A stretch of 64,000 nt of DNA from Lewinellaceae bacterium (GTDB taxonomy: Bacteria; Bacteroidota; Bacteroidia; Chitinophagales; Saprospiraceae), in assembly GCA_020636005.1 (NCBI GenBank), contig JACJYR010000001.1, positions 568,001 to 632,000 of the forward strand, in the 5' to 3' direction. The translations under genes and the position numbers were made by a program. The notes beneath the pieces are model-generated. The model made no database searches and was not told the DNA's origin. It saw only the letters and a list, made by a program, of their open reading frames with translations. Positions 53,684 through 61,307 of the stretch are shown piece after piece; position 1 is the stretch's first letter; each line of letters begins with the position of its first letter.

Positions 53684-54436
53684 ATGATAAAATCCATCCT
53701 CATTGACGACGAACCCAACGCCCGCCTGTCCCTCCGCCAAGAGCTTGATCTGCATTGCCCCGAAATCAAGATCATCGGCGAGGCTGCCTCCGTGGCAGAA
53801 GGGGCGAATTTGATCATAAAGCACCCCGGGCTTGAGCTCCTCTTCCTCGACATCCAACTCACCGACGGCTCCGGTTTCGATATTTTGGAAAAAGTGGATT
53901 TTCAGGCTTTTAAGACCATTTTTACCACAGCCTACAGCGACTATGCCCTGAAGGCCATCAAATTCCAGCCACTCGACTACCTGCTGAAACCCATTGACGC
54001 CGAGGAACTCCGGGCGGCAGTTGACAAGGCGCTGCACACCCAGCAAGCCTCTTTTAATCAACAGATGCAGCAGTTCATGCAGCAATACCGGAACGCCACC
54101 GCACCGCCCGAACGCATCGCCCTCGCCACCTCCGATGGCATCCACCTTCACCCGGTGAGGAGTATCGTCAGGCTGGCCGCAGAGGGGAACTACACCACTG
54201 TTTTTTTTGAAAACGGTAAAAAACTGCTGCTTGCCAAAACCCTGAAAGAAATGGAAGAAACGCTCGCCGCACACCGCTTCGAGCGCATCCACAAATCTCA
54301 TTTGGTCAACATTGACCACGTACAGAGCTATGTGAACCGCTTCGGCGGTGAGGTGGTGATGAGCGATGGGATGGAACTGCCCGTGGCGCAGCGTAAGAAG
54401 AGGTATTTGTTGCAGATTTTGGGCGGGGTACATTAA
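53684..54436 (+). CDS. LytTR-family response regulator
   Basis: The 250-residue protein has a receiver domain with Asp56 in LFLDIQLTDGSGFDIL, TTAYSDY and the LLKPI lysine. It ends in a LytTR DNA-binding domain (RSIVRLAAEGNYTTVFFENG, RFERIHKSHLVNIDHV). Its natural partner is the propeller kinase at 49881-52838, from which it is separated by an antisense gene pair. It cannot therefore rely on a simple downstream-operon arrangement, and any separate promoter would lie within the nucleotidyltransferase-like gene. Confidence 0.95.
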   Translation: MIKSILIDDEPNARLSLRQELDLHCPEIKIIGEAASVAEGANLIIKHPGLELLFLDIQLTDGSGFDILEKVDFQAFKTIFTTAYSDYALKAIKFQPLDYLLKPIDAEELRAAVDKALHTQQASFNQQMQQFMQQYRNATAPPERIALATSDGIHLHPVRSIVRLAAEGNYTTVFFENGKKLLLAKTLKEMEETLAAHRFERIHKSHLVNIDHVQSYVNRFGGEVVMSDGMELPVAQRKKRYLLQILGGVH

Positions 54437-54604
54437 GGGTGCAGCCAGCAATAGGAGCTGCGTTTATTCTGAAATTGGAAATTGAGAAATTATTTAAAAA
54501 CTGATAATCAATAAGTTAGTTGCCTTGAATTTCCTAATGCTTGCCTTAGGATAAAGTCTGGTGAGCCAAAAAACTTCTGTAAAAAATAGCATGGCCAAAG
54601 GTAA

Positions 54605-55063
54605 TCACCTTGTGCCCCATTCCCATAGGCCAAAGCCTACCTTCTTATCCAAAGGGTGGCCGCATAATTTCAGTGCCAGCGCTATTTGGCCACGGTGGTG
54701 CGCCTCGTGGGCAGTGATGTAGCCCAAAAACGCAACCGGGTGCGGCTTGAAACCTTTGATTCTTCCCTCGGCCAAGCCTCGTTCCAGCATGGCCGCTATA
54801 GCCTTCCCGCTTTTCTCCAACTGCTCCATCAACCGGGTTTTGGAAATATTTTCCTTCTCAATTTTTTCCACCATTCCCAGCAGTTCGGGGTCGGCAGATT
54901 TGAACCACATCAAGCGGACGTTGTGGACATGCGCCAGCGCTTCGCCGACTGTGCGGCCCTTGCCGCCCGCTTGGTCGCCGAGATGCGCCTCGTCAATGGA
55001 TTCGAGCAGGTAGCGGTTGATGCGGTCATTGATGAGCCAGGTTTCGATGAGTTGATTTTCCAT
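54605..55063 (-). CDS. DinB family protein
   Basis: The ATG at 55063 gives 152 residues beginning MENQLIETWLINDRINRYLL. The four-helix DinB/YfiT-like bundle carries the metal-binding histidines in HVHNVRLMWF and HEAHHRGQIALALKL. Many members are thiol transferases or damage-inducible proteins; the activity here is unknown. No adjacent gene points to a pathway. Confidence 0.88.
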   Translation of the reverse strand: MENQLIETWLINDRINRYLLESIDEAHLGDQAGGKGRTVGEALAHVHNVRLMWFKSADPELLGMVEKIEKENISKTRLMEQLEKSGKAIAAMLERGLAEGRIKGFKPHPVAFLGYITAHEAHHRGQIALALKLCGHPLDKKVGFGLWEWGTR

Positions 55064-55211
55064 AAAAAAGGGATGGTTTGCAGGCACAGATTTTGGCGAA
55101 AATTAGGGGGCACCTTTGAATTACGTAACGCTTAAAAAACAAATTCCGAGAATACAGAATACCGTCACGTAAACTGATTATGCGGCTGCATGAAAAATCA
55201 GACCTCAAACT

Positions 55212-55244
55212 ACGTTTACTAAACCTTGAAGGTTTAGTAAACGT
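55212..55244. repeat. Perfect 16-bp palindrome
   Basis: ACGTTTACTAAACCTT (55212-55227) and its exact complement (55229-55244) have a single-base centre. It lies in the gap between the DinB and FG-GAP genes and could terminate transcription of the latter. The rest of the gap shows nothing recognised. Confidence 0.85.
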
Positions 55245-55299
55245 GTGCCTCAACTTTTGGAAGTTATTTTTTAAACGATCCTAAACGCATTTTCAAAGG

Positions 55300-57051
55300 C
55301 TATTTCTTGACAAAACTCCCCCGCCAACGCTGCACCCCATCGCTGACAACCACCCAAAACAGGCCTGTTTGCAAACCAGATACATCCATTTTTTCAGAAA
55401 AAACACCTTGCTCAACCCTTTGCCCTGCGCTGTTGAAAACCTCAACCGACAACACTTTTCCTTTTGTATTTCCAGGCATTTTGATAAAAATATCCCCGCC
55501 TGCGGGATTCGGCGAAATGGTAATCGTCTCATCATCCAGCCGTTCCCGCACGGGCGTTACGCACAAATCCCATGTCCCATCAGTCTCCGTCACCGTGTGG
55601 AATTGGTCAAGTGGCACATGGCTACAAGTCGTCACCTGGCCGGAGGGCCACCACACCACCAGGCTGTCAATCATGGTCGCATCGCCCAGCCCGAAATGCA
55701 CCCGCAGGTCATTTTGCCCCTGAAAAGTGTTCTGTGCCGACACGTCCCGCCGCAGCCATTTCGCCACGCCGCCGATGATCGCCTTGATGCGCACTTTTGC
55801 CCCAATGGCTGCCCGATTGGATTCAACACCTTTGAGTTGGAAGCTGACCCAATGGTTGCTATTGTTGAAGTCGTTGCGGAAAAGGGCTCTGCCATTGCCT
55901 GCCACATTGGTGGGGCCGTGCAGGAAAACATCGAGATCGCCATCGTTGTCGTAGTCGCCGACGGTGGCGCCCGTGGCATCTTTGTGTTGGGAAACAGGGC
56001 TGGTTTGTAGCATGAAACCACCTGCTCCGTCCCCTTTATAAAAGCGGGCCGTCAATACGCCATCTCGTGTGAAGATCACGTCCAAATTCCCATCGTTGTC
56101 GAAGTCGCCCCAGGCATTTGACAGCGAATGGGAGAGCGAGGTAGCAGTGAAAGGCGTGTTTACGCTGGTATAAGTCCCGTCGCCATTGTTGTGGTACAAG
56201 CGGTTGGGGGCATACACGTAGTTGGCCAGGCAGATGTCGAGGTGGCCGTCGTTGTCGTAGTCAATAAAGGAGTAGCTCTGGCCGTCCTGTGGGGTATCGA
56301 AGGGGAAGCCCGTCAACGGCACGAGGGCCGGGCTTCCCGTTTCTGTCAGCTCGTTTTTATATAAAAAATCTGGCGCCGCGGGTGGCTGCACAGCCGGGCC
56401 TGCGGCCACAAAAAGGTCGAAATCGCCGTCGTCGTCGTAGTCCGCCCAAGTGGGCACTGTGTAAGGGGCGGAGCTGTCGGTGAAGGCCAGGCCGGTGATG
56501 GACTGCCAGGTGCCACTGCCTGTGGAAGAAAAAACAAGGCCATCCCAGCCCGCCGCCGGAAAGGGGTTGGCGATGGCCACGTCCATGAAGTGGTCGCCGT
56601 TGAAATCGCCCAGCGCCCCAGCCCAGCCTGAATTGTTGGCATTGAACGGGGGTGTGGCCACGGCAGTAAAAACACCAGTACCGTCGTTGAGGTAGAGTTT
56701 TGATTTTGCATAAACAAGCAGGCAATCCATGTCGCCGTCGTTGTCCACGTCCGCCCAACTGGTGCCGGCGAAGAGCCAGTCGCCGGGTACGATGCCAGCA
56801 CCAATGGCGTGGGATTTTGTTTGAAAATTGCCACCGCCGAGGTTCTCGAACAGCTTGTTTGGCGCAGCAAAAAGGTCAATGTCGCCATCGTTGTCAAAGT
56901 CAACCCATGCCGCCCCGACGTAAGTGTGGGCGGGGCTGATGGTGAAATTGGTGATCGGGTTGTTGGCGTCTATAACTTTGACGAAGCCTTGTGCCGACAG
57001 CTCGGCCACGGCCAATAATAAAAAGAGGATGGGTAAAAAATGATTTTTCAT
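55300..57051 (-). CDS. FG-GAP/VCBS repeat and ASPIC/UnbV protein with T9SS domain
   Basis: The ATG at 57051 gives 583 residues with a signal peptide (MKNHFLPILFLLLAVAELSA). About seven FG-GAP-like calcium-binding blades follow, with motifs such as WVDFDNDGDIDLF, WADVDNDGDMDCLL and YDNDGDLDVFLHG. An ASPIC/UnbV domain (about 405-500) has GAKVRIKAIIGGVAKWLRRD and WWPSGQ. A type A T9SS domain ends the protein (ISPNPAGGDIFIKM, ending LFWVVVS). It is probably a secreted propeller with a binding role. Confidence 0.92.
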   Translation of the reverse strand: MKNHFLPILFLLLAVAELSAQGFVKVIDANNPITNFTISPAHTYVGAAWVDFDNDGDIDLFAAPNKLFENLGGGNFQTKSHAIGAGIVPGDWLFAGTSWADVDNDGDMDCLLVYAKSKLYLNDGTGVFTAVATPPFNANNSGWAGALGDFNGDHFMDVAIANPFPAAGWDGLVFSSTGSGTWQSITGLAFTDSSAPYTVPTWADYDDDGDFDLFVAAGPAVQPPAAPDFLYKNELTETGSPALVPLTGFPFDTPQDGQSYSFIDYDNDGHLDICLANYVYAPNRLYHNNGDGTYTSVNTPFTATSLSHSLSNAWGDFDNDGNLDVIFTRDGVLTARFYKGDGAGGFMLQTSPVSQHKDATGATVGDYDNDGDLDVFLHGPTNVAGNGRALFRNDFNNSNHWVSFQLKGVESNRAAIGAKVRIKAIIGGVAKWLRRDVSAQNTFQGQNDLRVHFGLGDATMIDSLVVWWPSGQVTTCSHVPLDQFHTVTETDGTWDLCVTPVRERLDDETITISPNPAGGDIFIKMPGNTKGKVLSVEVFNSAGQRVEQGVFSEKMDVSGLQTGLFWVVVSDGVQRWRGSFVKK

Positions 57052-57244
57052 AGCCAGGTGATTTATTGCTGGCAAATGAAAACAATGAAAGGGAATGCAA
57101 TGTCAAAAAGCATCGGAAGCGAGGAGTTGCCGACGATTTTTGACCAGATTTTTCCGAAAGCCCAAATTCTTGAAGTGCAAAAACCTGCCAAATGAAATGT
57201 CTCCAACGATTTTCTGATAAATCCTTTATTTTTGAAAAAAATTA

Positions 57245-57862
57245 ATGCCCATGCTTGCAGCAGCCATTCAGACAGACATCCGCCGTGTGACGCTCGAAGA
57301 GTATTTTGAGTTTGAATTTACTTCGCCTACCAAACACGAATATATCAACGGACAAATCATCCCTATGCCATACACATCAGACAATCACGGGCTTATTGCC
57401 TTAAATATTGCCCATGAAATCAAGAATGCAATAAAAAACAAAAACTTCAGGGCTTATGCTGGTGACCGAATGGTCTATTCCCCCTTTTGCAACGACAATT
57501 TCTACCCGGACGTGGTCGTAGTGCAAGGCGAACCGGAGCATTATGACTTCAAGGGCAAGATGAAAGCCACGCTAAATCCGGTCGTATTGGTGGAGGTGTT
57601 ATCGGACAGCACCGAAAATCTGGACAAAAACGAAAAGTGGAGTTGCTACCGGGAAATTAAGTCGTTGAAGCAATACTTTTTGATTTCCCAACACGAGCCG
57701 CACATTGAATTTTACACCCGGGTCGATGACTCCAACCGCTGGGTTTACACGTATGTGAAAGGGCTGGATGAAAAGCTGTCGGTAGCAGGTTTTGATATTT
57801 CGCTCAAAGACATTTATGACCTTGTGAATTGGCAAGCTGAACCAAAAACGGAAGCAACTTGA
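57245..57862 (+). CDS. Uma2 (DUF820) family putative restriction-endonuclease-like protein
   Basis: The 205-residue protein shows the Uma2 pattern: VTLEEYFEFEFTSPTKHEYI, then NGQIIPMPYTSDNH, YPDVVVVQGEPEHYD and VVLVEVLSDSTENLDKNEK. These map to the D...E-x-(K/V) core of the PD-(D/E)XK nuclease fold; the usual lysine is not present in the EVLS motif. Uma2 proteins are abundant in cyanobacteria and some Bacteroidota, often near mobile DNA, and their biological role is unknown. Confidence 0.88.
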   Translation: MPMLAAAIQTDIRRVTLEEYFEFEFTSPTKHEYINGQIIPMPYTSDNHGLIALNIAHEIKNAIKNKNFRAYAGDRMVYSPFCNDNFYPDVVVVQGEPEHYDFKGKMKATLNPVVLVEVLSDSTENLDKNEKWSCYREIKSLKQYFLISQHEPHIEFYTRVDDSNRWVYTYVKGLDEKLSVAGFDISLKDIYDLVNWQAEPKTEAT

Positions 57863-57957
57863 GCGCTCCGATTTTGTGTGTTTGTGTGTTTTAGGTTCTG
57901 GTTTTCCACCAGTTTCTAATACGGTTTACACAAAAAACTGAAAAGCATCCCAATTTC

Positions 57958-59055
57958 CTAATCTCCCACCTTCCCCCTAAACTCCGTTGGAGTCATCCCC
58001 GTCCACTTTTTGAAGGCCAGATTGAAGGCAGCCTTTGTGCTGAAACCTGATTGAAAAGCCACTTCCTTTATAATCAATCCGGTGCCGTCCTGCCTTTTCA
58101 GCAACCACTGCGCTTCCTGCACCCGCCATTTGGCCACCCAATCCGAAAAACTCATCCCGAAATTAGCATTGATAACCTGCGAAACGTGGTGGCGGGATAC
58201 GCCGAGTTTTTGCGCAAGCCCATCAAGCGTCAGGTTGGGATCGAGGTGGATTTTTTCATTTTCAAAAAGCCCCCTGATTTGGACTGCCAGCGTTTCGGCC
58301 ACTGCTTCGGATAGCGAGGATTTCCGGTACTTTTTAGGTAATACGGCTTCCAGGAAAGTCGAGCCTGCCAGCATCCGCCTTTGGGCAATGCCCAGCCAAC
58401 CTACCAACGCCATGAAAAGGGCGATGAAAAAAGAGATGAGCAGGTCGAGCCGACCGTTCATCAGCCCTGCCAGGGTTAGCAAATGGTGTATCCAATAAGC
58501 TGCCACGATGCTGCCGTAAGCCCCCAAAATCCAGCGGTGCCAGCGCAGCATCTCCCGGTCAGCCTCGAAGCGGGGGCGGAAATTGCGGTAAATCCAAATT
58601 GGATAAATCGAAAAGTGCAACAGCAGCAGGTAATACGCCCCGTCCAATCCAGCATTGATCAAGGTGAAACTGCTCCAGTCATAGACTTTCCAGCCCATGT
58701 TCCAAAAATACTCCGGGCTGATTTTGATGAAATAAAGGAGCCCCGGCAGGTAGTGCCAAAAAGAGGGCGGCGGCATTTTTACATCAAAAGCAGAACGGTA
58801 GTAGCCCAGCATCAACACGCCGAGGAAGAGCGGGAAAGTAAACGTGATGTCTTTGAATATGGGATAAACCTGGATGTAGCCGGTCCACCAAAGCACCCAC
58901 TCTGACAGCATAATGGCAAACAGCAGCACGATGCCGCCGAGCCAGCGGAAGGGGCGGCGGTATTCTTTTTCATGAAAAAGGCGCCCTGCCACCATGTAGC
59001 CCCAAAAGGCGACGATGGCAAAAAAAATAGTGATGGGATCGAATCCTGGTTCCAT
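57958..59055 (-). CDS. AraC family regulator with N-terminal membrane domain
   Basis: The ATG at 59055 gives 365 residues beginning MEPGFDPITIFFAIVAFW. Seven transmembrane helices (about residues 5-225) precede a cytoplasmic AraC domain with LTLDGLAQKLGVSRHHVSQV and IIKEVAFQSGFSTKAAFNLA. Such membrane-bound AraC proteins are typical of Bacteroidota and probably sense a signal at the membrane. The opposite-strand gene at 59340 is divergent, with a hairpin between them. Confidence 0.92.
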   Translation of the reverse strand: MEPGFDPITIFFAIVAFWGYMVAGRLFHEKEYRRPFRWLGGIVLLFAIMLSEWVLWWTGYIQVYPIFKDITFTFPLFLGVLMLGYYRSAFDVKMPPPSFWHYLPGLLYFIKISPEYFWNMGWKVYDWSSFTLINAGLDGAYYLLLLHFSIYPIWIYRNFRPRFEADREMLRWHRWILGAYGSIVAAYWIHHLLTLAGLMNGRLDLLISFFIALFMALVGWLGIAQRRMLAGSTFLEAVLPKKYRKSSLSEAVAETLAVQIRGLFENEKIHLDPNLTLDGLAQKLGVSRHHVSQVINANFGMSFSDWVAKWRVQEAQWLLKRQDGTGLIIKEVAFQSGFSTKAAFNLAFKKWTGMTPTEFRGKVGD

Positions 59056-59253
59056 GTTTTGTTGGTGTTGGCAGCAAATCCTGCAAGGTGGCAAAACTCG
59101 TTTTTTTCGCCCGCCCGGTTTGGCAGGTTTCGGCAAAGTGCGGGACAAAATGGCGATTGGTGCCTGAACTGCCTAACGATTTCCAAACGGCGCCATTTGG
59201 CCATTATTTTGAAATACATTTGCCCGCTGCCCCGGCATAAAGAACGTACGCCA

Positions 59254-59308
59254 AAGCTCCCGCTTCGGAGCATTTCTCCAAAACGGGGGTTCTCCGAAGC
59301 GGGAGCTT
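59254..59308. repeat. Perfect 17-bp inverted repeat before the propeller T9SS gene
   Basis: AAGCTCCCGCTTCGGAG (59254-59270) and its exact complement (59292-59308) surround a 21-base loop. A further CTTCGGAGCT unit follows. It lies 31 bp before the ATG at 59340. Confidence 0.85.
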
Positions 59309-59339
59309 CGGAGCTACCAACCACATCAATCCACCCATT

Positions 59340-60881
59340 ATGAAACTGTTCTTTTCACTTGCTCTTTTTTGCTTCGCAACATTTACCTGCCTGCTTTCCC
59401 AGCCCGATATCGAATGGCAAAAGTCCCTCGGCGGCACCCACATGGACTACGGCAGGGCCATGCTTTCCGCAGGCGACGGCGGCTATTTGATGGCAGGCTA
59501 TTCCGACTCCAGCGATGGCGACCTCACTTCCAACCACGGTTTTGAAGACTGCTGGCTGCTGAAAATGGACGGCGCAGGTACCGTGCTGTGGAGCAAGTCG
59601 TACGGCGGCAACGACGAAGATTACCCGACTGCCTTGCTGGCCACCAGCGACGGCGGCTACATCATGTCCGCCGTCACCAGTTCAAACAATGGCGACATAA
59701 CACTGAACCACGGTGGCAACGATTACTGGATCGTAAAACTGGACGGCGCAGGCAGCATCCAATGGCAAAAAACCTACGGCGGTACCAGCGGCGACTATGC
59801 CCGTGACATCCTGTCCACCAGCGACGGCGGCTACATCGTGGCGGGCGCTACTTTTTCCAACGATGGTGATGTGATTGGCAACCACGGCAGCTACGACTTC
59901 TGGTTGCTGAAACTGGATGCCGACGGTAATTTGCTCTGGCAAAAAACACTGGGCGGCACCGGGTTCGACTATGCCAATGCCATTCAAAATACCCCCGACG
60001 GTGGCTACCTCGTGGCGGGCTATTCCACCTCCAACGATGGCGACGTGAGCGGCAATCACGGCGGCGGCGACTATTGGTTGGTGAAACTGGACAGCGGCGG
60101 CGGCATCCAATGGCAGGAATCGCTCGGTGGGCCTGGCGAAGACTATGCCTCCGCCCTGACCACGATTTGGGATGGTGGCTACGTGGTGGCAGGCAGGTCG
60201 AAGTCGCTCGGGGGCAATGTGTCCGACAACCACGGCGGCTATGATGATTGGGTGGTAAAAATAGACGAGGACGGCGGGCTGGTTTGGGAAACTTCGCTCG
60301 GTGGCGGCATGGATGATTACGCCGTTTACATCGAACCCACTACCGACAATGGCTTTGTGGTAGCGGGGAAGTCCAGTTCCAGTGATGGCGATGCGACCGA
60401 AAACAAAGGCGGCACTGATTTTTGGGTGGTGAAACTGGATATTGATGGGGCGCTGCAGTGGCAAAAGTCAATGGGCGGTACGGCAGATGATTATGCTTAT
60501 TCCGCAAAACCTACCACCGATGGCGGCTTCATTGTCACTGGGGAATCTGCTTCCAATAATGGCGATGTGTCCGGCAATCATGCCTTGACGGATGCCTGGG
60601 TGGTGAAACTTGCGGGGGTTTCCAGTACCCGTGAAAGCATACAGCCGATTGAATGGCAGCTTTTCCCGAATCCGGCCAGCCGTTTTATCCAAATCGCATT
60701 GGCAGAAAACAGGCCTGGCACGGTGGCGGTGCTGTCGGATTGGTTGGGGCGGCAGCTTTTTTCAAGCATGTTTGACCAGACTTGCCGGATGGATGTTGCT
60801 GGTTTGCCCAGTGGGATTTATGTTTTATCAGTAAAAACAGCGGACGGTAGGCTGTTTCAAAAAAAGGTGATGAAGCAATAG
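59340..60881 (+). CDS. Seven-bladed propeller surface protein with T9SS sorting domain
   Basis: The 513-residue protein has a signal peptide (MKLFFSLALFCFATFTCLLS). Seven near-regular units of about 58 residues follow, each containing WQK(S/T)(L/Y)GG near its start, then DGGY and NHGGxDYWxVKLD-like strands. Seven units suggest a closed beta-propeller. The C-terminal 75 residues are a type A T9SS domain (LFPNPASRFIQIALAE, ending SGIYVLSVK). It is probably an extracellular binding protein; the ligand is unknown. Confidence 0.92.
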   Translation: MKLFFSLALFCFATFTCLLSQPDIEWQKSLGGTHMDYGRAMLSAGDGGYLMAGYSDSSDGDLTSNHGFEDCWLLKMDGAGTVLWSKSYGGNDEDYPTALLATSDGGYIMSAVTSSNNGDITLNHGGNDYWIVKLDGAGSIQWQKTYGGTSGDYARDILSTSDGGYIVAGATFSNDGDVIGNHGSYDFWLLKLDADGNLLWQKTLGGTGFDYANAIQNTPDGGYLVAGYSTSNDGDVSGNHGGGDYWLVKLDSGGGIQWQESLGGPGEDYASALTTIWDGGYVVAGRSKSLGGNVSDNHGGYDDWVVKIDEDGGLVWETSLGGGMDDYAVYIEPTTDNGFVVAGKSSSSDGDATENKGGTDFWVVKLDIDGALQWQKSMGGTADDYAYSAKPTTDGGFIVTGESASNNGDVSGNHALTDAWVVKLAGVSSTRESIQPIEWQLFPNPASRFIQIALAENRPGTVAVLSDWLGRQLFSSMFDQTCRMDVAGLPSGIYVLSVKTADGRLFQKKVMKQ

Positions 60882-61307
60882 GGATTCCAGGTTAAATATT
60901 TTCCACCTCTTTCCCGGTTTATTTCTATACTAAGTTTTTGAACTACCTGTATTCCTGGGCACTTTACTTCTTTTCCGTAAAATCTCCACTCTACAATCCC
61001 TCTTTTTTGTTTTTGTTCCAAAGCATCCTTCCCCGCATTTTTGCATCGTGAAAGGTGTGCGACAGGAAAATGCCGGATTTTCCAGCCGCCCCCGGGCTTT
61101 CACGGTAAAAGAGAATGAGAGAAATGAGCGGTTGAGAGATTGACCGTCATTTTCCCCATTTAATTACTTGACTACCTGAAACAATTCCGATTACCAAGCA
61201 GTCGGTAGTGAGCAAAAAACAGTACGCAACAATGATGCGCCAACAGTGGACTGAAGACTGTGGACTGTGGACTGAAAACTACCAACTGCCAACTAACAAA
61301 TAGTCCT
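60882..61307. other. Intergenic region with short GGACTG repeats
   Basis: About 425 bp precede the last gene. Near 61246-61280 the words GTGGACTG / GTGGACTGAAAACT are repeated, giving a short low-complexity stretch, followed by CCAACTGCCAACTAAC. No gene, RNA or clear terminator was recognised. Confidence 0.4.
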
